Source of the DNA: CAVPMW01 sp963706515
Lineage (GTDB): Bacteria > Chloroflexota > Anaerolineae > Anaerolineales > UBA4823
Direction: 5' to 3'
DNA: 64,000 nucleotides
Assembly: GCA_963706515.1 (NCBI GenBank)
Contig: CAVPMW010000015.1
Span: 62,001-126,000 of the forward strand
The notes beneath the pieces were generated by a model. It saw nothing but the letters and a program-made list of their open reading frames with translations. It had not been told where the DNA came from and searched no databases. The position numbers and the translations under genes were made by a program. Positions 8,947 to 16,835 of this stretch are shown here, one piece after another. The stretch's first letter is position 1. Each line of letters begins with the position of its first letter.

Positions 8947-9949
8947 ATGGCTAAGAAACGTGGAACAGGTATTGCGGCAGTCTGGTATCCGACCGGCTTG
9001 AGCGGCGGGGGCGACCCCAGCCAGGCGATCGTCAAGATGCAGCTGGATGGCAGTGTGGACGTGCTCATCGGCAGCGTCGATATCGGCGAGGGCATGCGCA
9101 CCATCATGCGGCAGATTGCCGCAGAGGAGCTGGGCTTACCGCTTGAAAAAGTCAACGTCACCCTGGTGGATACCGACAGCAGCCCGTGGGACACGGGCAC
9201 CTTTGCCAGCCGCCTCACCCATCAAACAGGCAACGCGGTCCTGCAGGCAGCCAGAGAAGCCCGCCAGGTGCTGTTCGAGATCGCCGGGAAGCAGCTCGGC
9301 GTGGAGCCCGAAAAACTGGTCGCCCAGGATGGCCTGGTGGTCGTGCGCGATTTCCCCGAGCAGGCGATCCCGATTGCCGATATCGCCGACAGAGCCATCT
9401 GGGGCGAGCAGAAGATCATCGCCGGTCGCGGCTCGTTCGGCTGGCCGGCAGCCGTGGTCGACCCGGAGACCGGCGAAGGCGAGCCGCTGCACAACATGGC
9501 GTACGGCGCGACCGTGGCAGAAATCGAAGTCGATACGGAGACCGGACAGGTCAAAGTCCTGAAGCTGGTCAGCGCCTACGACTGCGGCAAAGCGATCAAC
9601 CCCTTGCTGGTGGAAGGCCAGATCGATGGCGGCGCAGCCGGGGGCCTGGGGTCAGCCCTGTATGAAGAGCTGCACCCCTACTACCCGACCCTGGACAGCT
9701 ACCCGACCGGCTTCTTTTCCTACATGCTGCCCACCGCCAAAGATGTGCCGGCGCTGGAGGCAGTCGTCGTGGAGATGACCTCTGAGACCGGTCCTTATGG
9801 CGCCAAAGGCATCGGCGAGATGACCGCCAACACCCAGGCGCCCGCCATCGTCAACGCCATTCACGATGCGATCGGGGTGCTGGATCACCGACCTGCCCGC
9901 CTCGCCGGAGAAGATCCTGCGCGCGCTGGAGGAATTAGAGAAATCCTGA
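8947..9949 (+). CDS. Molybdenum hydroxylase large subunit, C-terminal half (late frameshift)
   Basis: About 334 residues carrying the second molybdopterin-binding domain. It opens GTGIAAVWYPTGLSGGG and includes GSVDIGEGM and, near the end, GAKGIGEMTANTQAP with the expected catalytic Glu. GGTGGAGG just upstream offers its own ribosome site. The frame shifts near 9877: the expected tail WITDLPASPEK continues in another frame to TGA at 9947-9949, whereas the original frame runs on into the transposase gene. Whether the split from the first half is natural or caused by a base error in the TAA is open. Confidence 0.8.
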
Positions 9950-10086
9950 GCGTGCGCCGGGGTTCGATAATTGAATGCATTCGCGAAAATTGCCTGCTGA
10001 GCAGGCAATTTTCATTTTGGGGAGGGCTGCCAGCCTCAAATTACGTCTTTGCTTCGAATTGGGATAAAATGGTATGGAGGGTGGAG

Positions 10087-10804
10087 ATGACCGATAATTC
10101 GCAGGCGCACCATCGGCGCTCGATCCGCCTGAAAGGGTATGATTACACCCTGCCCGGCGCGTATTTTGTTACCCTGGTCGCCTGGCAGCGGGCATGCCTG
10201 TTTGGGGAAATCACCGGCGACCAGATGAAATTATCCCCCTACGGAGAAATCGTGCGCCGTATGTGGTTTGATTTACCCCGCCATTACCCCCACCTCATTC
10301 TGGACGAATTCATTTTGATGCCGAACCACGCACATTTCATCATCGTATTGGTGGACAAATTGGGTAGGGGCGGGTCTAAAATCGTCACATTGCCAGCACC
10401 GGACCCGATTGATTTCGCAAACATTCAGGCGTCGGCATCTTTGGAGACCCGCCCCTACCCTGAAACCGCACCATCACACGATGGTAGGGGCGGGTCTGAA
10501 TTCGCATCAAAATCAGCACCGGACCCAATTGATTTCGCAAACATTCCAGCCTCGGCATCTTTGGAGACCCGCCCCTACCCCGCCGTCCCCCCACGGCACC
10601 CATTATCCGAAATCGTACGGGCGTTCAAATCATTTTCGGCGCGGCGGATCAATGCCGTGCGCCGCACCCCCGGCATCCCCGTCTGGCAGCGGAATTATTA
10701 CGAGCATATTATTCGAAATGAAATCAGAATGGGAGCGCATTCGATTGTACATCCAGGAAAATCCACGGCGATGGAAGGAGGACGCTGAATATACAACATT
10801 TTGA
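10087..10804 (+). CDS. REP-associated tyrosine transposase (RAYT, IS200-like Y1 family) with internal palindromic repeats
   Basis: This is a single-strand transposase of the Y1/HUH class. MPNHAHFIIV carries the His-x-His motif and NYYEHIIRNE the catalytic tyrosine region. Between them the normal linker is expanded by two in-frame copies of a 98-bp palindromic repeat (10363-10460 and 10483-10580), translated as a Gly/Arg- then Pro-rich insert. Downstream the protein resumes with LSEIVRAFKSFSARRIN. The frame shifts near 10725; the usual family tail EWERIRLYIQENPRRW is found in the other frame, to TGA 10802-10804. Such enzymes are thought to move REP elements, and similar repeats lie just downstream. 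Confidence 0.8.
10363..10460 (+). repeat. Palindromic repeat copy 1 (REPIN/MITE-like), inside the RAYT gene
   Basis: Begins with GGTAGGGGCGGGTCT and ends with the exact reverse complement AGACCCGCCCCTACC; the inner part holds a conserved block around GGACCCGATTGATTTCGC. Two inverted REP-like ends around a spacer match the layout of REPINs moved by RAYT enzymes. Confidence 0.85.
10483..10580 (+). repeat. Palindromic repeat copy 2, inside the RAYT gene
   Basis: The same 98-bp unit as copy 1, with the same 15-base inverted ends (10483-10497 and 10566-10580) and a closely similar interior. The copies are offset by exactly 120 bases, which keeps the transposase reading frame. Confidence 0.85.
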
Positions 10805-10850
10805 TCCCAATTCGGATCTTGTGGGATGGTTTCAACCAAATCCGCCTCAT

Positions 10851-10920
10851 GATCAGCACTGAACCCGATAGATTTCGAAAACATTCCGGCCTCGGCACCT
10901 TTGGAGACCCGCCCCTACCC
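10851..10920 (+). repeat. Palindromic repeat copy 3, left end degraded
   Basis: The interior block (CCCGATAGATTTCG and the CTCGGCACCTTTGG segment) and the right end AGACCCGCCCCTACC are present. The left GGTAGGGGCGGGTCT end is missing or too diverged to see. Confidence 0.7.
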
Positions 10921-10942
10921 TGAAATCGCGCCATCACCATAT

Positions 10943-11040
10943 GGTAGGGGCGGGTCTGGTTCGCCTCATTACCAGCACCGGACCCATTTGATTTCGCAAA
11001 CATTCCAGCCTCGGCATCTTTGGAGACCCGCCCCAACACC
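10943..11040 (+). repeat. Palindromic repeat copy 4
   Basis: Left end GGTAGGGGCGGGTCT is intact. The interior matches copies 1 and 2 closely. The right end reads AGACCCGCCCCAACACC, so it has begun to diverge. Confidence 0.8.
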
Positions 11041-11325
11041 ATCCCCCCGCGGCACCCATCTACGGGTCGTACGGGCGGGTCTGAATCCACGACAGGTCGG
11101 AATCACGGTTGTAGTAGGGCGGGTCTCCGGAGAGGCTGACCCCTGAATTTCTGCTAGATATGCATGGTTTCTAGCTGGCAATAGCGCGATTTCAGACCCG
11201 CCCGTACCCCGCCGTTCCACCGCGTCACCCAATATCCGAGATCGTGCGCGCGTTCAAATTATTTTCGGTGCGGCGGATCATCGCCCATCGTCGCACCCCC
11301 GGCATCCCCATCTGGCAGCATGCGG
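11041..11325 (+). pseudogene. Decayed fragment(s) of a second RAYT transposase
   Basis: At about 11215-11320 the sequence translates to a clear relative of the intact gene's middle part: SEIVRAFKLFSVRRI followed by RRTPGIPIWQ, against SEIVRAFKSFSARRI and RRTPGIPVWQ upstream. It has no start, no HUH motif and no tyrosine region. A shorter echo (PPRHP) lies near 11045-11060. This points to an old duplicate of the transposase plus repeat unit. It ends about 90 bases before the next intact gene. Confidence 0.65.
11068..11200 (+). repeat. Palindromic repeat copy 5, diverged and longer
   Basis: Starts with a GTACGGGCGGGTCT end (11069-11082) and closes with AGACCCGCCCGTACC (11184-11198), which are mutually complementary. 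A second internal GTAGGGCGGGTCT lies near 11113. The interior no longer matches the other copies, which suggests nested or recombined elements. Confidence 0.65.
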
Positions 11326-11414
11326 CTGCGTCCAGGATGTGACAAACCAATCCAATTAGCCGTTCGTCATTTACGCCAGCAACCTCTCCTCGATTCGCCT
11401 GTATAATTCACCCC

Positions 11415-12287
11415 ATGACTGACATCCCCCATATCCATGAAATTGAAATTGGCTCGGTGCATCTGCCGGTGAACCTGGGCAATACCAGCCCATACATCCC
11501 CGGCGAGCAGTTCTACATCCATCCCTCCCAGGGCTACCTGGAAAAGATCGCCTTCGCCGTGCAGCGCAACCTGCCTGCCCTGCTGATCGGTGAGACCGGC
11601 GTGGGCAAGACCCTGGCAGTGCGCTACCTGGCCTGGAAGACCAACAACGGCCTGCGGCGGGTGAACCTGAACGGGGCGACCACCGTGGACGAGTTCCTGG
11701 GCAAGCTGCTCATCAACGAGAGCGGCACGTATTGGGTCAATGGCGTCCTGGTGGATGCCATGCTCTCCGGGGACTGGATCTTGCTGGACGAGATCAACGC
11801 CTGCCTGCCCGAGATCGCCTTCGGCCTGCATTCCCTGCTGGACGACGACCGCATGGTGGTCTTGATGGAGTATGACGGGCGCATCGTCCGCCCACACCCG
11901 AGCTTCCGCCTGTTCGCCAGCATGAACCCCAGCGAGGAAGGCCGCTACAGCGGTACCAAAACCTTGAATGAAGCCTTGCTCGACCGCTTTTCGGTCGTTG
12001 TGCAGATGGAATACCTGGCGGAGCAGGAAGAGATCGAAGCCGTAATGGGTCAGAGCGGGAACACCGACCGCGAGACGGTGGTACGCATGGTGCACGCCGC
12101 CCGGGACGTGCGCGAGGCGATCCATAATGAAAAGGTTTTCGGCTCATTCAGCACGCGCCGGGTGATCGACTGGGCGCGCATGTCATTGGTATTCCCCATC
12201 CTCGAGAGCGCGCATTTCACCGTGCTCAGCAAGCTGAGCCGCTTCGACGCCGAAGTGGTGGAGGACATTATTGACCTCTATTTCTGA
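11415..12287 (+). CDS. MoxR-type AAA+ ATPase
   Basis: A 290-residue AAA+ protein of the MoxR/NorQ/CobS group. Walker A GETGVGKT is at residues 59-66 and Walker B WILLDE at 121-126; a later MNPSEEGRYSGTK region is typical of the group. These ATPases act as chaperones with a VWA-domain partner, often to insert metals or assemble enzyme complexes. The partner gene starts at TTG 12271, overlapping this gene's end by 17 bases, so the two are probably translated together. The client is unknown; the upstream molybdenum enzyme is separated by the repeat region and may be unrelated. Confidence 0.88.
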   Translation: MTDIPHIHEIEIGSVHLPVNLGNTSPYIPGEQFYIHPSQGYLEKIAFAVQRNLPALLIGETGVGKTLAVRYLAWKTNNGLRRVNLNGATTVDEFLGKLLINESGTYWVNGVLVDAMLSGDWILLDEINACLPEIAFGLHSLLDDDRMVVLMEYDGRIVRPHPSFRLFASMNPSEEGRYSGTKTLNEALLDRFSVVVQMEYLAEQEEIEAVMGQSGNTDRETVVRMVHAARDVREAIHNEKVFGSFSTRRVIDWARMSLVFPILESAHFTVLSKLSRFDAEVVEDIIDLYF

Positions 12288-14098
12288 CCTGCCTGGCGAG
12301 AAGGAGCTGGTCGAAAACCGCCGCCTGCGCCTGGAGCGCATCCTGCAGATTGCCGCCCACGATTTTGAGCTGCATTTCGAGTTCGGCCAGCGCGATCTCA
12401 TCGGTTCGGGTCAGATCGTCCTGAAGGCACAGCCAGCAATGGTCGAGAACGCCAGCTTCGCGCGGCTCAAGGCAGAAGCGCTGCATTTGCTCGCCCATTA
12501 CCTGGTCGACAGCCGCGCCTGGGCGGAGGCCGCCCTGCGCGAGCAGGCGCAAGGCAAGGCCCACTTTGCCGCCTTCTGGCACGCCCTGGAGGACGCCCGC
12601 ATGGAAAACGGGTTCGTGCGGCGCTGGCCCGGGGCTGAAAAATACTTCCGCCTGCGGCTGCCTCCCAACCTGGGTAGTGCCTGGCTGCGGCGCGTGCCGC
12701 TCACCCGGCAGGCTGAGCTGGGGCTGTACCTGTTGGGGCGCAATATCCAGGGTGCCCGCTTCAGCGGCGATATCCGCCGCGTATTGGCCGATCTGGCGCC
12801 GGCGATCCGCCAGGCTGCTGCCGGCGATTCTCCCGCCGATTCCTACCGGCTGGCACTGGAAATCTATCCCCACCTGGCGCCCCTGGCTGCCCGGCTGGTC
12901 AATGACCCGCATCAACAAACGGATGCTTTGCAGCAGCCTTTAGGTGATGATCAAGCCAATGGCGACATGCAGGCAACCGCTCCGGAGAGGGAAGAGCTGC
13001 TGGATGAGCCGCCTGAAGGCACGGCGGAGATAGAAATCGATGAAGAGCCGTTCAGCCTGGCATTCGCGGGCCGCCGGCAGGAATTCCCGGAATGGTACCG
13101 GCCCGGTTCGGCGCCCTGGTTCGAGCGCGGCCTGGGAGGAAGAGGTCCACCCGAGCGCGGTACGCACCAGCCGCCAGACGATCGTGCCTCCACCCAGCGG
13201 CGATCTGGAAGCCTACCGCCGGCTGCGTGCGGAGATGCGCCACGAGGTCGGTTTCTTAACCCACCGCCTGACCAACCTGCTGCGCGAGGAAGCCTATCTG
13301 CGCTATGCTGGCTATTACCGCTCGGGCAAGCTGAACATGGCCAAATTGTGGAAGCAGCGCATCGGCAACTACCGCCTCTTTCAGCGTAGTGTGACCGCCA
13401 GCAGCCACACAATCGCCTTCTCGCTGCTGGTGGACGAGAGTGCCAGCATGCAGGGACAGGGCAAATACCTCATGGCGACCAAAGCCGCCGTGCTGCTCGC
13501 TGAGACGCTGGATGTGCTGGGCGCGCCCCTGGAGATCATCGGCTATTCGACCAGCGAATATGAAGCCCGGGCTGCCCTGCTGCTGGGCCTGACCCCCGCC
13601 TACCAGTACCGCAGCATGCGCTGTGCGCCGCTCGAGCACCGCATCTACAAACACTTCGACGAGCCGTACCACGCGGTGCGCATACGCCTGACCGGAATCG
13701 AGCCCCGCCACAACAACTGGGATGAGGAACACCTATCCTTTGCTTTTCACCGCCTGCAGCAAAGGCCGGAGCGGCGCAAGGTGCTGATCGTGATCGGCGA
13801 CGGGCAGCCCAACGGCGATGCGAGCTATCTGATCGATACCGTCAAGCGGATCGAGAGCCTGGGCTGCGAGGTCATTGCTATCGGTATAACCGGCGGGATC
13901 GGCGCTGACTTCGTCAAGCAGATCTACACCAACGCCATCGTCGTGGCTGATTTCCGCCAGATGACCCAGGAAATGCTAACCATCTTAACCAGGGAGTACC
14001 ACGACCGGCGCTTACTCACCCGCTTGAAGTCGGAGGCGACCTATGAAGACCATAAATATTCGAGCCGGCAGCCTGAGCCTGCCCGCAGAGCTGAATGA
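12271..14098 (+). CDS. CobT-like VWA-domain protein, partner of the MoxR ATPase (one frameshift)
   Basis: About 608 residues after joining two frames. A TTG start lies behind GGTGGAGG. The N-terminal half is helical with no clear motif, then an acidic linker (EEPPEGTAEIEIDEEP-like), then a C-terminal VWA domain with the MIDAS motif DESAS (near 13434) and a second site VIGDGQPNGD. The order resembles CobT and NorD. The frame changes near 13130, where a G appears to be added before the EEEVHPSAVR segment. It works with the AAA+ protein upstream as a metal-dependent remodelling pair. The stop at 14096-14098 lies 56 bases inside the next gene. Confidence 0.82.
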
Positions 14099-14417
14099 AA
14101 ACCTGACCGCTCAGAAAATCTGGGCGGCATTGCCGATCGAAGGCAGCGCCAATCGCTGGGGGGACGAGATCTACTTCGATATACCGGTCAGCAGCAGCGA
14201 GGAGCCAGGCGCCCAGCAGGACATGCAGGTGGGCGACCTCGCCTACTGGCCTGCCGGCAGCGCATTTTGCATCTTCTTCGGTCCCACTCCGGTCAGCCGC
14301 GGCGACCAGCCGCGCGCCTACAGCCCGGTGAACGTCGTGGGGCGCCTGGTCGGCGATGCCCGGCTCTTTCGCCAGGTCAAGGACGGCGAGCGAGTGTTTC
14401 TCGAAAAAACTGAATAA
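14043..14417 (+). CDS. Cyclophilin-like fold protein (TM1367-like)
   Basis: A 124-residue protein. The segments IWAALPIEGSANRWGDEIYF and VGDLAYWPAGSAFCIFFGPTP are typical of the small cyclophilin-like family first seen in Thermotoga (TM1367). No enzymatic role is established for that family. GGAGGCGACCT precedes ATG 14043. It overlaps the VWA gene by 56 bases in a different frame, which suggests coupled translation and a shared task with the AAA-VWA pair. Confidence 0.75.
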   Translation: MKTINIRAGSLSLPAELNENLTAQKIWAALPIEGSANRWGDEIYFDIPVSSSEEPGAQQDMQVGDLAYWPAGSAFCIFFGPTPVSRGDQPRAYSPVNVVGRLVGDARLFRQVKDGERVFLEKTE

Positions 14418-14491
14418 TCGAGCGCGGTAGGGGATGGTTGCCTGCTTCAGCCTGTTTTCATTAGGGACACGGTCAATTGGCGAGGTCGTGT

Positions 14492-14500
14492 GATATAATT
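14492..14500 (+). promoter_or_regulatory. Extended -10 promoter of the RRM protein gene
   Basis: TGA followed by TATAAT (14495-14500) fits an extended -10 element. No good -35 box is visible at the normal distance. Transcription would begin near 14507, giving a leader of about 85 bases. Confidence 0.6.
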
Positions 14501-14530
14501 AGACTAATCTTACCTGGGATTTGTGGCAGC

Positions 14531-14565
14531 ACCGCCAGTCCTGCATAGGGCTGGTGGTTTTATTT
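14531..14565 (+). promoter_or_regulatory. Terminator-like hairpin in the leader of the RRM gene (candidate attenuator)
   Basis: An 11-bp stem, ACCGCCAGTCC (14531-14541) with GGGCTGGTGGT (14548-14558, including two G-U pairs), is followed by TTTATTT. It lies between the promoter and the coding start. It could end transcription early unless melted or bypassed. The cold-shock gene downstream has a similar leader. Confidence 0.65.
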
Positions 14566-14591
14566 CGATCAGGTTCGATGAGGAGACCTCG

Positions 14592-14954
14592 ATGGATTAT
14601 AAGTTATATGTCGGCAACCTGTCTTATGATACGTCTGAAGACGACCTGCGCACGCTCTTTGCAGGCTCAGGCACGGTCGTATCTGTTGCGCTGATCAAAG
14701 ATAGGGCTACCGGCCGTTCCAAAGGATTTGCTTTTGTTGAAATGAGCTCGCAAATCGAAGCGGAGCAGGCGATCAAGACATTAAATGGTGCTACTGTAGA
14801 CAATCGCGAGATCAAAGTCAATAAAGCCCGGCCCCCAGAGGAACGCTCCTTTTCTGGTTCTGGAGGATATAACAACAACCGTTCATCAGGTAAGGGCAAC
14901 TCCAGGGATCGCAACCGGCGGAGCAGCAATAAAGGAAGTCCACACCGCTATTGA
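14592..14954 (+). CDS. RRM-domain RNA-binding protein (cold-inducible type)
   Basis: A 120-residue single-RRM protein. RNP2 is LYVGNL (residues 5-10) and RNP1 KGFAFVEM (44-51), followed by a flexible Gly/Asn/Ser/Arg tail from about residue 85. This design matches the glycine-rich RNA-binding proteins of cyanobacteria and other bacteria, which bind mRNA, often in the cold. GAGGAG precedes ATG 14592. Its leader contains a terminator-like hairpin, and it sits 0.8 kb from a cold-shock protein with the same leader design. Confidence 0.9.
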   Translation: MDYKLYVGNLSYDTSEDDLRTLFAGSGTVVSVALIKDRATGRSKGFAFVEMSSQIEAEQAIKTLNGATVDNREIKVNKARPPEERSFSGSGGYNNNRSSGKGNSRDRNRRSSNKGSPHRY

Positions 14955-15033
14955 TCGTGCGCTGATCTGAATTTATATGCGACCCTTCTGATTATTCCCA
15001 CGAACGACGGAATAGGAGTTGTAAATTCAACAT

Positions 15034-15543
15034 ATGCTTGAGCAGAATACGGCCTTTCAGGTAGGCGACCAGGTCATCCATTGGGCGTACGGCCTCGGTG
15101 AAATCATCCAAATGGATGAGAAAGAATTATCCGGGCACACCCGCCAATATTACGTCGTGCAGATACGCGATCTCACTCTCTGGGTTCCGGTGAACGAAAG
15201 CGGGGCGCACAATCTGCGTTTCCCCACACCTGCCAGGGATTTTAAGAAACTCTTTAAAATTCTTGCCAGTCCCGGGGAGCCATTCTCAACCGACCGTCTC
15301 GAGCGGAAGATCCAATTGTCGGAGAGGATGAAAGAAGGGACGCTCGAATCGATTTGTCTTCTGGTCCGCGATCTGACGTTCCACAAGCGGACGAAGAAGA
15401 TGAATGACAATGATGCGATTATCCTCGAGCGCGCCACGAGCTTCTTGCTGAATGAATGGAGCGTTGCGTTAGCAGTGCCCATGCACCAGGCCGAGCAGGA
15501 GCTGCACGAGCTGCTGCTATCAGGCAATGGATCTCCCCATTAA
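15034..15543 (+). CDS. CarD/CdnL-like transcriptional regulator
   Basis: A 169-residue protein. The N-terminal 60 residues (FQVGDQVIHWAYGLGEIIQMDEKEL, then YYVVQI and LWVPV) match the RNA-polymerase-interacting CarD_CdnL_TRCF domain. The C-terminal part is helical (LERKIQLSERMKEGTLESICLLVRDL), as in CarD, where it touches promoter DNA. Such proteins stabilise open promoter complexes, often at rRNA and stress genes. AGGAG is rather far (about 15 bases) from ATG 15034, so the start is less certain. Confidence 0.8.
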   Translation: MLEQNTAFQVGDQVIHWAYGLGEIIQMDEKELSGHTRQYYVVQIRDLTLWVPVNESGAHNLRFPTPARDFKKLFKILASPGEPFSTDRLERKIQLSERMKEGTLESICLLVRDLTFHKRTKKMNDNDAIILERATSFLLNEWSVALAVPMHQAEQELHELLLSGNGSPH

Positions 15544-15557
15544 TCATCCTTTAAAGC

Positions 15558-15587
15558 TTGACACATACCATTAAATCGTGGTATATT
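15558..15587 (+). promoter_or_regulatory. Sigma-70-type promoter of the cold-shock gene
   Basis: TTGACA (15558-15563) and TATATT (15582-15587) are separated by 18 bases. The start point would fall near 15594, giving a leader of about 140 bases before the cold-shock ATG. Confidence 0.8.
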
Positions 15588-15630
15588 CATAACGCAGGTT
15601 ACCAGTAAGTTTACGTTGGAAACACAACAG

Positions 15631-15665
15631 AGGCTCATGGGTACACCCATGTGCCTTTTTGTTTG
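15631..15665 (+). promoter_or_regulatory. Terminator-like hairpin in the cold-shock gene leader
   Basis: AGGCTCATGGG (15631-15641) pairs with CCCATGTGCCT (15646-15656), with one mismatch and a four-base loop, followed by TTTTGTTT. It lies within the leader about 40 bases after the predicted start point. It may act as an attenuator controlled by RNA chaperones. Confidence 0.65.
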
Positions 15666-15733
15666 ACCGTTCCGATGAAGCAGACCGAGTACCTGAAAAT
15701 CCCATTTTTTTTGCCACGAGGAGGCAATTTACA

Positions 15734-15946
15734 ATGACTGAACGTATCATCGGCACGGTAAAGTGGTTTAACGGCAGCAAAGGCTATGGCTTTATTGAAC
15801 GCCAGGGCGGACCAGACGTCTTCGTCCACTTCTCAGCCATCCAGGGCGACGGCTACCGCAACCTGGAGGAAGGCCAGCGCGTTGAGTTCTCTGTCGAACA
15901 AGGCGCCAAGGGCCCCCAGGCCACCAATGTTGTTGTGATCAACTAA
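15734..15946 (+). CDS. cspA: Cold-shock domain protein (CspA family)
   Basis: A 70-residue single-stranded nucleic acid chaperone. RNP1-like KGYGFIER and RNP2-like DVFVHFSAI are intact, preceded by GTVKWFNGSKG. GAGGAGG lies upstream of ATG 15734. Known relatives melt RNA secondary structure and some act as transcription antiterminators, which is relevant because its own leader holds a terminator-like hairpin. Confidence 0.96.
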   Translation: MTERIIGTVKWFNGSKGYGFIERQGGPDVFVHFSAIQGDGYRNLEEGQRVEFSVEQGAKGPQATNVVVIN

Positions 15947-15964
15947 CAACGCCGAAACTCAAAG

Positions 15965-15995
15965 AATCCTGGCGCAGCTGCGCCAGGATTTTTAG
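15965..15995 (+). terminator. Terminator after the cold-shock gene
   Basis: A perfect 13-bp palindrome, AATCCTGGCGCAG and CTGCGCCAGGATT (15965-15990), is followed by TTTTA. It also lies at the end of the convergent methyltransferase gene, so it may serve both strands. Confidence 0.85.
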
Positions 15996-15997
15996 TT

Positions 15998-16789
15998 TTA
16001 AGGCAAGGAATCACCGAAAGCTACTTCAACCTGGCGGCGTGCACCAGGTTCCCGCTGTGCCTGTGCCGCGAAAGGCTCACCCCCCAGGCTGCCATACGCA
16101 CGGATCTCTACAAATCCGGCGGCTGCCAGGGCATCTTCCTCTTCTTTGACCAGGAGCGGTCGCAGGCGGGTGCTGTAGACCTGCTGCTGCCACGGATTCT
16201 TTCCCTCGCGGCGTAAATTCAAGATATTGAACGTGATCAGGCCGTCCGGGTCGAAATCATAGAAGCGCAGGAAAAGCCATTCGTTTTCCCCTTCCCGGTG
16301 GGATTGCGGCTCCATCCAGCGCAAGCGACCGGCAACCACAGCCTCGAAATTGCGGTTCTGGATGAGCAGCAGCCCGCCCGGGCGCAAGCAGTCCGCAAAA
16401 TCCGCCAGAGTCCCAGCCAGCTCCGCCGCGCTCAGCACGTGGGGCAGTGAGTTGCCCAGGCAGAGCAATGCATCGAAGCTGCGGCGACCGAATGCAGCCG
16501 CCAATCCGCCGAAGCCGGCAGCCTCGAAGCGGACGTCTACCCCGGCAGCCGCGGCATTCTCCCTGGCGCGGCTCACCATCTGCTGGCTTAAATCTGCTCC
16601 GGCAGTCGCATAGCCGCGCTCAGCCAGGGCGATGGCGTGCCTCCCCGTCCCGCAGGCTGCATCCAGGACGCTCCGGGCGCCCGCCGCATCAAGCTGTGCC
16701 TGAATAAATGGCAGCTCGGCGTCCAGGCGGGAGGGCCAGTTGACAAAACGGTCGTAGTCGCTGCTGAAGGCAGTCGTACATGGGGTCAC
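15998..16789 (-). CDS. Class I SAM-dependent methyltransferase
   Basis: A 263-residue protein of the Rossmann methyltransferase fold. SAM-binding motif I is VLDAACGTGRHAIALAERG, followed by the acidic GADLSQQM strand and LLCLGNSLPHVL at motif IV. The overall layout resembles the glycine/sarcosine N-methyltransferase group, but the substrate cannot be told. It stands alone, convergent with the cold-shock gene and just downstream of the AbiE pair on the same strand. Confidence 0.82.
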   Translation of the reverse strand: MTPCTTAFSSDYDRFVNWPSRLDAELPFIQAQLDAAGARSVLDAACGTGRHAIALAERGYATAGADLSQQMVSRARENAAAAGVDVRFEAAGFGGLAAAFGRRSFDALLCLGNSLPHVLSAAELAGTLADFADCLRPGGLLLIQNRNFEAVVAGRLRWMEPQSHREGENEWLFLRFYDFDPDGLITFNILNLRREGKNPWQQQVYSTRLRPLLVKEEEDALAAAGFVEIRAYGSLGGEPFAAQAQREPGARRQVEVAFGDSLP

Positions 16790-16835
16790 CTTTTCCGGAA
16801 TTTTCCAAATCTAAAACTGGGTATAAACTCCCCGT

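Noticed and set aside
6275..9949. Xanthine dehydrogenase acting with the purine island.
   Set aside because: Family match is real, but the genes lie 38 kb from the purine island inside a sugar-acid cluster, so a purine substrate is not supported by context.
7636..9949. Aerobic CO dehydrogenase (CoxL).
   Set aside because: The active-site loop reads SSMRGFG, the xanthine-dehydrogenase-like form, not the CoxL-type motif.
10363..11200. Regular repeats that might suggest a CRISPR array.
   Set aside because: Units are about 98 bp with long inverted ends and similar interiors, two lie inside a coding frame, no short direct repeat with unique spacers is present, and no cas genes are near.
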